Shown here: piece by piece, positions 1 to 10,552 of the stretch | How the letters are laid out: each line of letters opens with the position of its first letter | Position numbering within the stretch: the first letter of the stretch is position 1 | Notes under the pieces: model-generated | Databases searched by the model: none | What the model saw: only the letters and a program-made list of their open reading frames with translations | What the model was told of the DNA's origin: nothing | Source of the DNA: Mesodorylaimus sp. YZB2_4 | Lineage: Eukaryota; Nematoda; Enoplea; Dorylaimida; Dorylaimidae | Assembly: GCA_030248295.1 (NCBI GenBank) | Contig: JASANH010001283.1 | Location: 434,001-498,000, forward strand | Reading direction: 5' to 3' | DNA length: 64,000 nt | Made by a program: the position numbers and the translations under genes

Positions 1-6
1 GGCTTA

Positions 7-384
7 AAAAGGAATATCGTCAACTCCTAAGTCGAACTTGAGAGAACCTAAACTTGCAATAAGTTCCTAGATGCAAAAGAAAGCTCTGCAAAATAGTAGA
101 GGCGTCTGGCCAATTGATCAGCGTCTAAAGGCCCGCAGATATTTGAATTTTTGTGGTAAGGAGACTGAGCGTTGAGAAAAACATGCAAGATTCGAGTTCA
201 AGATCGAACATTCGAGTTTGGGGTTTGCCCGCAAAATTCTGGATGAATTCAAAAATTTGTCGGGCCCGTAGGCGCTGACCAGTGCGGACCAGTTGGCCAG
301 GCGCCTCGAATATTTTGCACCGAGGAGCATGGTGCAATTTTCGTTTTTGCAAAGTTCGACTTGACAGTCGGCGATGTTTCCTTG
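7..384. mobile_element. TNA-target MITE, diverged full-length copy 1
   Basis: A foldback element of 378 bp. The left arm starts AAAAGGAATATCG and the right arm ends CGATGTTTCCTTG; these are diverged versions of the CAAGGGAACATCG terminus seen at 13378 and 18290. The inner arms carry the family hallmark AGAGGCGTCTGGCCAA and its complement. TTA lies directly on both sides (4-6 and 385-387), matching the 3-bp TNA duplications of the other copies. It has no coding capacity. Confidence 0.75.
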
Positions 385-387
385 TTA

Positions 388-1904
388 GAAAGATAGCTTT
401 GGAGAGAGGCAGTATTGATAAGATTAGGAGACGGTCCCTGTATAGGGTCTCTCGTCGCTGATAGCCCAATGAGCTTCATCCAATTTTCGATATCATAAAA
501 TCAGTAACAAGTAGACTGGGTCCTACCTCGGGTTTCAATTAAGATTATCAGGTGCTAAAGCCTTTGTTTAGCAAAACGGATGCACCTGCAGGACAGAAAA
601 TTAGATCGTGATCAACTTTAAGTTGCCGATAAAGCATCTAGGAAATTGAGTCTTTATTGATAGGGTGGTCTGATTGTGAGGTGGTTTCCTGTAGCATAAA
701 AGGGCGCATCGATGCACTCCGAGGAGTCACGACATCACACTGCACTGATGTGACGGTCCCTTGCTTATGCGAAATAAACTGGGCGGCTACAGCCCCTTAA
801 ATAGATACTGATGTAAGCGACGCTCATTTCCGTTGGCTCAAGCAGATATGTCAGCCTTGTCAGTACGACGTTAGGACGCGGTTTGGTCAAGATGCGTTTT
901 ACGCATTGATTCTTCATTTATCTGCCGTCCATGCGGGCATAATTCGTTTTCGCAACGTGTTTTACGCTCACGTTTCCTACAGCGATCTCGGTCGACGAGC
1001 AAACAAGAGCGCCTTCGTCGAAGCGGCACCGACGTACAAGGTAATCTGCGGGGGGGGGGGGGGGGGGCTTTGATCTTCGAAGCCGTGCCCCAGCCAACGT
1101 CATTGGCGCCCGAGTGTCCAAACGTGCTGTGATTTCGTGGTTTGATATCCAGCCAAAACATGTCGCCCTTTGGATGGGGCAGCCCGTTCGAGCAGTATTG
1201 CTTGCGCAGTTCTATGATTTCATCACGATGTTTACGCCTAGGACTCGAATTCGAATTCGATGGCGCCTGAAAGCGGCTGGAGTTCGATCGCCGCGTCACG
1301 CTATGCGCTACCACAAGACAGCATCGAGTGAGGAATGGAGTAAGCAGGAGCGCGTGAGAACGCAATTTGGCATTTCAGCCTAGCCGACTGCATAAAAACA
1401 CGACCAGACGCGTCGACTGGGCGCCTATGGCGGCGGCGTTATTACAAAACGGCTAAAACGTCTCGCACGCATAGGCCACTATACGAATAGTGGAAGGCGG
1501 AGGGACTGGCGCCGTCGTCGCCGCCAACGGTTTCGTCAATAAGTATTTATGCCTGTCTTCTCTCACTCTTCGTCCTCGTCGTCGTGCCTGCCATGCTCAC
1601 CGCCAGCCCTCTTTTTCCTCATCGTTCCTCGCTCGTTTTCGCTAAAACGGCGCTCACGCACGCGCCATCCCCGTCGCCAACGTAAACCACGGCACTGCCT
1701 CGGCGGGGGGGGGGGGGGGGGGGCCCAACCAACGACTATGATGCTCTTAGTAAGCGTACGCGCGCCGACGCCGTCAAACGCTTATAAGCAAAGCCTGGGC
1801 GAGCGGTCCGTCCGTGCGTGGCCTGCGTGTCAGGTACGACCATCGTATCTTTATATCCAGACATACTACATCCAACGCAGACGATTCGAAGCCGAGCTCT
1901 AACT
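388..1904 (+). other. 5' flank of the GMEB-like gene; no gene seen
   Basis: No ORF here looks protein-like. From about 850 the sequence becomes GC-rich and carries two long G runs (about 1051-1067 and 1705-1722) and a short GAATTC-type repeat near 1247. It probably holds the promoter and 5' UTR of the downstream gene. An acceptor-like TCCAACGCAG ends at 1880, 24 nt before the ATG, so a 5' UTR splice is possible but unproven. Confidence 0.4.
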
Positions 1905-4900
1905 ATGGAGAGGAGTGGAGAAAATAATCCAAATCGTCTTGATCCATCGATTATCGATGAGGAGATTGACGATCGAATTAACGGAGCGAATGGTCAGAGT
2001 CGTGGCGATCGAGTGATTATCGATCGCAGTCAAAAAATCAATGCTCTAATGATTATTCGTGATCGATCAACTACTCTTGATTATCGCGATCGATCGAATT
2101 GTGATGGCGATATCGATAAAGATCAAGATGACGACCCTGACGATGTGATCGGGCGAGTATTGAATTTAGCCGATGTGGCCGATCGCGAAGATTTGCGTCG
2201 ATTGTCATCTCGTTCGTCAACTTCGTCATCGATTTCGCCCCAATCACTTCCGGTCACCAGCGCCCCATCTACGACTGGTGGGACATCGTCTGGTGATGAA
2301 GACTTAGTGAATAGTCCAATTTTAACAATCGCTTGCGGCTATTTAACAGCAAAATTACATATGGACCGGTTTTATTGCCCAGGAATTCATCAATTATGTA
2401 TCGAATATAATGGACAATTTTTAACACCAAAACAATTCACAATCGTAGCAGCAAAAGATAAACAAAAAGATTGGAAAGGGGCAATAAAAATTAATCGACA
2501 ACCAGTAAGAATTTTATTTGAACGAAATTTATTAGATTTTTATAAACATAGCGAATATTGTTCTGGACGATGCGTTAGTAAAAGTTACAAACCACTTAAC
2601 GAACCCACGTCGACATCGAATGGTCAAAGTGCCACATCGACTACGAATGGACTCGATTTGGTGCAACAAGCTTCATATTTGACCGCGAATGATCCAACAT
2701 CGGTTGCAGCCATTGGACGAGCAGCTGTGGAAATGGCGGCATTGGCCAACGGATTTGTGGTCAAGAATGAGATGAATGACGAGGAGGAAGAGGAGGGCGA
2801 GCACGTGCATCAACAGCACACTATGTTTGGCGGAAAGAGGAGGGCGAGCATGGGCGGGGCAGACATGGCCACCATGTTTCGTAATAGAACCAACGGGATT
2901 GATTTGACGAGTGCTGTTCATGGATCGTCGTTGATGCAGAATGGTGAGTGGGGGCATTGGGTGCTGTAGGATTTGTATCCACAATATCGTAGCAGATAGA
3001 TGCACTCCAATGCGCCCAAAGACAGGCACTGACTGTGCCAGGATTCACAAGATTGGAAACCGGAGGGTTGTGGTTTGGGGGCACATAAACGTAGGTGGGT
3101 GCGGCCTAAGTCCGACCGATAATAACGGCCGATAATTGCGTGATCGATTATCGGCCGATACCGATAATTAGTGCTGCCGATAATGTAGATTTCCCTATCA
3201 ATAAGAGTTTAGGGCGAGCATAGGGCCTGTTGATAGTGATTATGACGAGGAGCAGGGAGCTACGGATTCTAGATCAAAGAGGTCAGTGCCCAAGAACAGT
3301 CTGGAACTAAATCACGACAAGTCACGATCATCCATACATGCCGACACCCTATAATAGCTTATAATCATTATAGGCTGACCTTCAAAATTTTTGAAAATTT
3401 TGAAAAAACGGCGGGGGATTGCGCAGTCGCGGCCGAGAAGATTTTTTTAAAAAATTCACCTTCATTCTGCGCGCATAAGCCAATTTTGCGCAGTCTATTC
3501 CAGCTTTTGCCTGCTCGATTACGAACTTCGGTGACTGCGCATCGAAGACAGCGAAATTTTGTGATTTTGAGCCAAAAATGGCAAAACTCAGCGATTGCGC
3601 ATCAAAAACAGCGGAATTTAGTCGTTTTGAGCGAAAAGTGGCAAAATTCAGTGATCGCGCATCAAAAACAGCGAAATTTAGTCATTTTGAGCCAAAAATA
3701 GTAAAGTTCAGAGATAGGGAGCCATCCATAAAGGACGTCTACCCTAGGGGGGAGGGTGGGGTGAGCATAAAGTGGATGGAGGAGGGGTTGGCTGCCGCCA
3801 AGTGGACGTCCACTTCACAAAATCGGCGGGTTATCTCGGAAAATTATCGCAATTATCGTAATGTTAACGCTAGAGATACGAGTCAAATTACTAATATTGA
3901 AATCATTAAATGAAACCACTATCCAAGGACTCAGGTCGATTATATTCCAGTTTTCCCAAACATTTTTCATCCCTTTTGGCTTCTCTTTGTCTGAGGCGGA
4001 TAAAACGATTTTAGTGGTGCTGCCAGTGGCTTTGTCGCTCAATCTGGTGTCTTGGTAACCAAGACCTGCAGGGGAGGGAGAGGGGGTTTGCTGGGCAAGT
4101 ACTCTGAATGTGAGAGAGAGCGACTACATCTGCGGCTGAAACATCAACCACGGGCCGACCTCCCCATCCAGGGCGATGGATTCCAGGCGCTAGGCCCCCC
4201 ATCGGGATGTCAGGGATGTTGCCCAATTATAGCACTGACTGATCCGACCCTCGACGTGAGTCCCGATCTCGACTTGGGTGATCCGTTCAAGAAATGAGAT
4301 ATTTTTATGGATAAGGTTCCTAGCAGCCTGCCCTATAGTTCCTTTCCTCGCTGTCCCTGTCCATCAAACCACTCCAAAAACTCAGGAGCACTACCTTGCA
4401 CCTAAAGCGGGATTCGATTCTGATTTTGGAGGAACATTAGAGAAGTTTTAAATTGGATGTGGCATGACACATTTTCAAAAAGAGACCGTAAAATTTTAGT
4501 TCCCAAATTGGCTGATGCAACAGTCGAATCAAACTGAAGACTGAATGACCCATCATTTCGGCGGATCAGTCGATGCTAAGAGCAATGCTGTTTCGAAGAT
4601 AATATTTTCCTTGGGGGGGGGGGGGGGGTCTGCTCAAGTGGGCGTCCATTTTTTAGGGGGGTCCGGGCGAAACGGATGAAAGGTGGATAGGGGGAGGGGG
4701 GAGTCGAAAAATCGCATTTTTCGGTGGACGTCCTTTATGGATGGCCCCTTGCGCATCTAAAACAGCAAAATTTAGTGATTTTGAGCCAAAAATGGCAAAA
4801 TTCAGTTATAGCGCATCAAAAATTGCGCATCAATGATTGCGCATCGAAAACAGCAAAATTCAAAGATTGCACACCAAAACAGCAAAATTTAGGGATTGCG

Positions 4901-6798
4901 CACCAATTTTGACAGGGGGATTGCGCAATTATAGGCTAAAGTTCAGACCGTCGGCATGTATGATAGTATGTCACGCCTTATCATTCTCCAGCAGATGCAC
5001 CACAGAAACTTTTAGTTGCCTATCGAGCTGCTTGATCGGATCGGAAACCGATCCACACCTCCGATCGGCGGATCGGTCGATGCTGGAACAGGGCATTGCA
5101 AGTTTTCTCTAAAATTTAAAAACCATCAATAACTATTCTGTTTTTTTTGTATTGCAGAACCAGTTTTGTATTGGAATTGCGTTAGTCAATTGGGATTATT
5201 CCACGAACTGACTCAAGAAATCGATCAGCAGCTGCAAGTACTCAAAACTTCGTTCGGGGTGCCAGAATTGAGGCCAAAGGGTAAGCACTTTTTCGATCAA
5301 GAGTTGGGTTGGTAGGTAAGTTAAATCTTATGTTTTCCCGCCATGGTTTTAATTTAAATTTTGGGGGAGAAATCTTGAAGTTGAATGCCCCATGCCCATG
5401 CCTAAATCTGTCACATTCTAGACGCGTACAATGCAATATGTTTTTAGCTGCTAAGAAACTCTCAGACTTGGTGCGTGTACTGGATATCGGTGATAAGATC
5501 CAGCAGAAGTTGATCGCAAAACGTACTTATGCCAATGCCCAGTGCGCTCTGCTGGCTACTGAATTGAGTGGTGAGTGACAATTACTATACTCTCTATAGT
5601 GGCTATAGGGTTGTCCCAGTGGGGCGTGCTTCTTGAGCACTAGGGGCCATGGTCGTCTGATCCGTGCAGGCGATCCGTTAGGGGTCAGTCGAGACACTGC
5701 CAGCATCGACTGATCCGACCCTAGGTCTGGATCCCATTCCCGATCTGGCCGACCTAGCACGCTTCATAAAATTAAAGATTGATGGGGATGACGTACCTGT
5801 TTGGTACTGAGTCCTCCCCAACCTGCTCTCTTTCCTCGCTGTCACACTCGGTCAGACCACTACGAAGGACACAGAAGGCTAACCAGCGCCTAAGGCGGTA
5901 TCAAATCTGATTTGACAGAAAAACGGGACTTACCATTATAGTAGCCTACATCTTATCGTTTTTCAACAGATAAAGCGCGAAGCATTTTAATCTGATCAAG
6001 CTTTCAGATCAGATCTAAACCTGATACACTCCTCGGATCGAATTGTTGGATCGGTCGATGCTGGAGTCACTGCATTATCCAGCATCGCCTGATCCGACTG
6101 CCGGGTCAGTCGCACTGGCAACTAAAGTTTTTCGCACTTTATCTGCCGTAAAATAATGAGTGGCATACTGTAATGAAAAAATTCCGTTTTTCCTCTCAAA
6201 TCAGCATCTTATCCCGCTTTGGGCCCTGGTTTGCTCTCCTGTGTCCTTTGGTGTGTCTGACATGACAGTGAGGAAACAGCAGGTTGGTGAGGACCCAGGA
6301 CCCGTGCCCAGTGTCATCCCCATCGATCTTATATTTCGGAACGGATCGGTCGGATCGATATCATGATCAGGCTGATCTGGACCCTGGATTTGATCGGTCG
6401 ATGCCTGCATAGGGCATCAAGCTCCCTAGCTCACTGTAACATTACACATGCTCTAGATGATCTGCATTAGATCTGAAAATCGCAGCAACTAAAAATTTAT
6501 ACTGCAGCAAAAAATTTCTGACCCTTCAATTAATCTTCTGGCCTAATTCTTATCATAATTTCTAGAACTGAGAAAAATTGCAGAAACTCAAGAAAAGAAA
6601 CAACGCGAAGTAAAACGCAAATCTGAAATATTAGATCAATTAATTGGAAGTTTGCAAAATCAGAAAAGGAAACGACGCAATAGTAATGGCATATTTGGCG
6701 CTGACTCATCGACTGGTGCTCCAATATCGATGACAGCCAATGAGCCGGTAACCGACACTGTTCACCCATCGCCAACACACGCCTTGCCAAGTCCATGA
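1905..6798 (+). CDS. GMEB-type SAND-domain transcription factor
   Basis: Four exons: 1905-2943, 5158-5280, 5448-5570 and 6566-6798. Every junction is GT-AG and phase 1, giving 505 residues and a TGA stop. Residues about 138-225 form a SAND domain: CGYLTAKL, then FYCPGI, then the DNA-contacting KDWK motif at 188-191, then LDFYKH and paired cysteines (YCSGRC), as in the zinc-coordinating GMEB subfamily. Residues 1-125 are rich in Asp, Arg and Ser and look disordered. Exons 2-3 encode heptad-like helices (ELTQEIDQQLQ, KKLSDLVRVL) at the place of the GMEB coiled coil. Exon 4 has a basic stretch, KRKRRN, likely a nuclear signal. GMEB proteins bind KDWK-recognised DNA elements and modulate nuclear-receptor transcription. 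The ATG at 1905 is the first in frame. The 2.2-kb and 1.0-kb introns are full of repeats. The family is sure; the paralogue is not. Confidence 0.88.
3531..3714. repeat. 60-bp tandem array, left part, in GMEB intron 1
   Basis: Three consecutive units of 60 bp, each reading GCGCATCAAAAACAGC, then AATTTAGT, then TTTTGAGCCAAAAAT, starting about 3531, 3591 and 3651. The last unit breaks off at 3714 where an element with a CCATCCATAAAGG end begins. The array resumes at about 4747. Confidence 0.8.
3715..4746. mobile_element. Element with CCATCCATAAAGGACGTC ends nested in the 60-bp array
   Basis: The left edge reads GGGAGCCATCCATAAAGG and the right edge is its reverse complement, CCTTTATGGATGGCCCC, about 1.03 kb apart. 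Just inside each end is a G-rich stretch, including a 15-G run near 4614. The 60-bp array stops at one edge and restarts at the other, so this piece was inserted into the array. No transposase is visible. The target-site duplication is not clear; the flanks suggest 2 bp at most. Confidence 0.55.
4747..4950. repeat. 60-bp tandem array, right part, degraded
   Basis: GCGCATCTAAAACAGC, AATTTAGTGATTTTGAGCC and shorter broken units continue the array seen at 3531-3714. It ends in GATTGCGCAATTATAGGC, which resembles the inverse of the start near 3360 (ATTATAGGC and GATTGCGCAG), so array plus insert may together be a larger element of 3360-4950. Confidence 0.6.
5000..6420. repeat. Dispersed GGATCGGTCGATGCTGG repeat in GMEB introns 2-3
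   Basis: Blocks centred on GATCGG and GTCGATGCTGGA occur near 5030-5095, 5690-5760, 6020-6110 and 6340-6410, in both orientations. They are joined by shared sequence such as TCTTTCCTCGCTGTC and CAAATCAGCAT. A related copy lies at 4240-4600, and another inside the element at 53231-54321 (53640-53950). Exons 2 and 3 lie between copies and are not part of the repeat. Confidence 0.55.
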
Positions 6799-7525
6799 TA
6801 GGTATTTGCATGATCATCATCGATTTATCGATTGAATTGTGTCGATTTGGAATTTACGACTCGTCTTTTTATTATTGATTGTTGATTTATCCGATGTTCC
6901 TGTCGACCGATCACTCAGGTGGGAAACTCCACTAATCTGATGATGACTGATCATGATATATCGATTGATCAATGACGATCAATAGTGTTCAGTTTTCTTG
7001 GTCATTGTTCGTCATGAAAATCGTTATGATAATTCAAGTCAATTCTTTATTGCCCAAATCAGTTGATTTGTCTGATCGATTATCGATTTCTTGATCAATT
7101 TTTTGTAGTTTGTCACTTTTCTGTACCATTGATTTTTTGGTAAGATCTGATTATTACTGCGTGTATGTATTAAATGGTGGGCTTTATTCATTCCTGTTAT
7201 TCTGCAGCTGTCATGCTAACTCAAGATTTTCTGTTGATTTTGTGCATCTTGGTATGGGCATGAAATGTGCAATTTTTGAGGTTGATAAGGTGTTTAAATT
7301 CATTAAATTATTATCTTTTGTGTGCGGAATTCCTGAATCGTACAGCAGGAAAAACTGTCTTTGTCTGACTCACTCAGCTCGAACAATACCTCAAAATTGC
7401 AGCTCAGCGCTGAGGAAGCTAAATATTTGCAAGAGGTGCTGCAAGACCTTGTCTCACAAGTCGAAATGCCAGTATCGTTTCCTCTAGACCACACTGGACA
7501 CCAGCAGGCATAAGTCAAGCACTGA
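6799..7525 (+). other. 3' flank of the GMEB-like gene; no gene seen
   Basis: AT-rich sequence with many GATTGATCGATT-like words, probably 3' UTR and downstream spacer. No convincing polyadenylation signal or ORF was found. Confidence 0.35.
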
Positions 7526-7610
7526 GTGACAAGAAAACATGGCCAACCGTGTAGTCGAACTTTACAAAAACCAAAAATTGTAATGTGCTGTTGTGTGCAA
7601 AGAAAAGCTC
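7526..7610. repeat. Solo left arm of the TNA-target MITE
   Basis: TGACAAGAAAACATGGCC, then GTAGTCGAACTTTACAAAAA, then GCAAAGAAAAGCTCTCTGC follow the order and spacing of the left arm at 13378. The rest of the element is missing. A TGA precedes the terminus, as at the intact 13378 copy. Confidence 0.55.
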
Positions 7611-8161
7611 TCTGCTTATCAACAGGCGCGGTAGCTGCCTGTTTAGCCAAGCCACACAGACGCGCAATGTTAAGCGGGCAACTTTGCTCGTCCATAACTC
7701 GACAATAAACCAACAAAAATGCACAATATTTTAGGAGTGAGCTATGTTTACCATGGCCAATGATCATGCAAAATTTCATTCAAAACGGTTCTGCCATTCT
7801 CGAGATCCAAAATGCACGTTTTGCTGTTCCAGGGGGGACGACGGAAGACGACGACGACGACGAAGTACTGAAATCACGTCTACAGCAATAACCACTGAAG
7901 CTACAGACAAAAGAGTTGGTTTTTCTGAAAGCTCTCATAGCGCGAATTATTCTTTTGGGGGTGTGATTTTTAGATTCGAGCTAATCAATTTTTTATGCTG
8001 GTTTTTGGCACAAATACCACCAGCAGGTGAAGTAGTTTTGTTAGCCGTGCGGCGCATACGCGCTGTTTTATGAGTTATTAGCCGTTGTTAGCTGTTTTAT
8101 GGATTAGAGCCTGTCACACTAGACATTTACAATGGAAATTAGACGCGAAAAAGTATTGGTA

Positions 8162-8925
8162 TTTCCAAAAAAAGTCCGTTATCGACAACAAACGGTTAGC
8201 CCAGCCACCGTACTCTGACCAAATGGAAGGCGAGACTAGGTTGGCTGGGCTCCCTCGGCGACAATTGTAGGTTGTGGTGATCAAGTATGCCTCGTACTGT
8301 ATGTCTTGGAAAAAAGTTCTTGCCTACTCCTGCATTGAAGCAACATGCCACAAGCACTGGGTGATTGGTTGGTACAAGCGAAAAAGGGCACTTCCGCAAG
8401 AGTACCTGATATACATAGCTGTTAGTACAGCACCTACCCTAATCGACAATGCTTTGTTCAACAACGAGCTATTCAATCGCAAGCCTGTGCACATGATGAC
8501 TCATCGATACACGGCTACTTTACCTCTCCAGGAACCAGGGTATTTCACCTTTCCAGCTCGCATAACTATCACCCGCATGCTCAACATAAAAGTTATGCCA
8601 TATCTGCATGTACAATGCCGCTTTACAACGACAGTGGCCTCTGGCTCTGCAAGCCCGCCACTGTGATGAGTTGATCCTGGGCCCTGACCACGACATACTT
8701 TATTTGGTGGATACGCACTACACCATCAAAAGTTCAGCTAGCATCGTCGAAATTAGAACGGAAGCAGCCATTCCGTGATGCATTAGATACTATATCATTC
8801 ACAGAAACGTACTCGGAAGCATGCGTCGCCGAGGGAGCCCAGCCAACCTAGTCTCGCCTTCCATTTGGTCAGAGTACGGTGGCTGGGCTAACCGTTTGTT
8901 GTCGATAACGGACTTTTTTTGGAAA
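8162..8925. mobile_element. 764-bp foldback element with perfect 101-bp inverted ends
   Basis: The arm at 8162-8262, starting TTTCCAAAAAAAGTCCGT and ending CCCTCGGCGAC, is repeated base for base as the reverse complement at 8825-8925. The 562-bp centre has ORFs in several frames but none I recognise. Perfect arms imply recent insertion or copy correction. The flanks (TTGGTA left, GTTATT right) show no clean target duplication, so the superfamily is unknown. Confidence 0.75.
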
Positions 8926-8930
8926 GTTAT

Positions 8931-9235
8931 TAGAGGCGTCTGACCACCTGGTCAGCAGTGGTCAGCGCCTAGAGTCCCGCGGATTTTTGAATTTTTGTGT
9001 GGTGAGGAACTCGAAGGTTGAGAAAAAAAGGAACTCTTTCAAAAGCGGGTTTTGCAGGTTTTGGGCTTCGAGTTTGAGCTTCAAACACTTATGGTTTTGG
9101 TTTTTCTCCAAAAAACCCGAAAAAAGGATTCAATAATTTTATTCTAGAATTTTAGGCGCTGATCACTGCTGACCAGTAGGCAGGCGCCAAAACACTTCCA
9201 ATATTTTCCAAAGAGCTTTTTTTGCAGGTATGTAG
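8931..9235. repeat. Degraded TNA-target MITE, core only
   Basis: TTAGAGGCGTCTGACCACC and TCAGCAGTGGTCAGCGCC at the left and GGCGCTGATCACTGCTGACC at the right are the inner arms of the family; the outer termini are absent. It abuts the 8162-8925 element directly. Confidence 0.65.
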
Positions 9236-10250
9236 AAACGATAGCTTCTGGTCAGGTAGGTTGAGAACAGACTGTTCTCGTTAGTACTGTTCAAGATGCT
9301 GAACAGGTGGTTGAAAACAAGGTAAAACTGAACCTACAGTATGCTCTATCTGAAAATCCAGTTTTTCTTCATAAAAATTTCGCGGGAGGAAGTTTTCGCA
9401 GTCCAGGCCATCCGCGAAAACGGCGAAATCAAAGTGATTTACAGTAGTAGGAATGTGCCCTGGGTAGGAAAGATCAAGATGGCGTGAAAAGATGTTTGTT
9501 TGGACTAGGTTGGAATAGAATGCCAGTCTGGTGTACTTAATGGTGCAAACTTATGAGCATTTGTGTAGCGTTCGAGTACAACTCTGATCCGAACGTTTTC
9601 CACCTGAGTCCTCTGATTACACAGCAACCTCAGTTAACAACGACTTTTTTGGCAGTCCAGAGCGGTTGCTGTACCAACATCACGTTATCAGTGCAATTCC
9701 ACAAACAAAGGATAGAATAAGGGAGTCAGTCAGCATGACTTGCACATTCATACATCTGTAGGCCTAACAGGACAAGGATATTAGGAACGACATGATTACC
9801 ATAGTGCTCAAACTACATCTTCGCCCACCGCCTACAGTGCTCGGTGCTTCAAGTTAATGTATGTTCAAAAGTTACGGGCACAGTACTCGTGTTTACAAGA
9901 AATTCGGCCTTAATCGGTCACACATGCTTGTCCTTCAGTATTTCGTCACTTTTATATTCCAAATACCATAAAAACGAAATGAACCTGATAATTAGCACTT
10001 GTGAAAGAAACATCATAACTAAAAATTTGAATTTCCCGCTTTCTGCTATCAACTAATAAAACCTGAGGATCGAACGGGAGTGTGCGCGAAAAATTGCTCA
10101 CCGAAAAAATTTTTTATCCCTGTTTCTGTCTTCTGGGTGGGCCGCTAGAAAAGAGAAGAAACAAAAAGTCGAGTTAAATTTATCATCGAGATTCCTTTTA
10201 CGAAAAATAAAAGTGCTCGACTCGGCTTTTGCGAAAGAAGAAAGGCTTAG
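9236..10250 (+). other. 5' flank and likely non-coding first exon of the F-box gene
   Basis: No coding ORF is recognised. The sequence AAAGGCTTAG at 10241-10250 is followed by a consensus donor GTAAGT, so the bases before 10250 are probably transcribed as a non-coding first exon. Where transcription starts cannot be seen. Confidence 0.4.
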
Positions 10251-10523
10251 GTAAGTTTGCATTCTTTCGAAAAATTCTTTTTTATCTCACGTCAGCAAGG
10301 AATTTACAGTATGTTGTCCCCACTCAAAATTGCAATTGAACTTCTCAAATACTTTTCTTTTTTTTGCAAGATGTTTTTCAGCTACCTATTCTTGAATTTT
10401 CCAATATATGTTGTTTTTCAAAAAATTGTAAAAAACCTTGGGGTTGATTGATTGTCGGGTGGTCCTGTTGAAATGTTTATAAACTAAAGCAACTTATCGA
10501 CAACGCAATTCTCGATTTTTCAG
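10251..10523 (+). other. 5' UTR intron of the F-box gene
   Basis: A donor AG|GTAAGT at 10250/10251 and an acceptor CTCGATTTTTCAG ending at 10523 bound 273 bp of AT-rich sequence, 29 nt before the F-box ATG at 10553. The acceptor could instead serve spliced-leader trans-splicing. Confidence 0.5.
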
Positions 10524-10552
10524 TTTAACGAAATTATAATAAGAAAATTAGA

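Noticed and set aside
1549-1902. Ser/Arg-rich plus-strand ORF upstream of the GMEB-like gene
   Set aside because: Translation of a G run and GC-rich 5' flank; out of frame with the gene.
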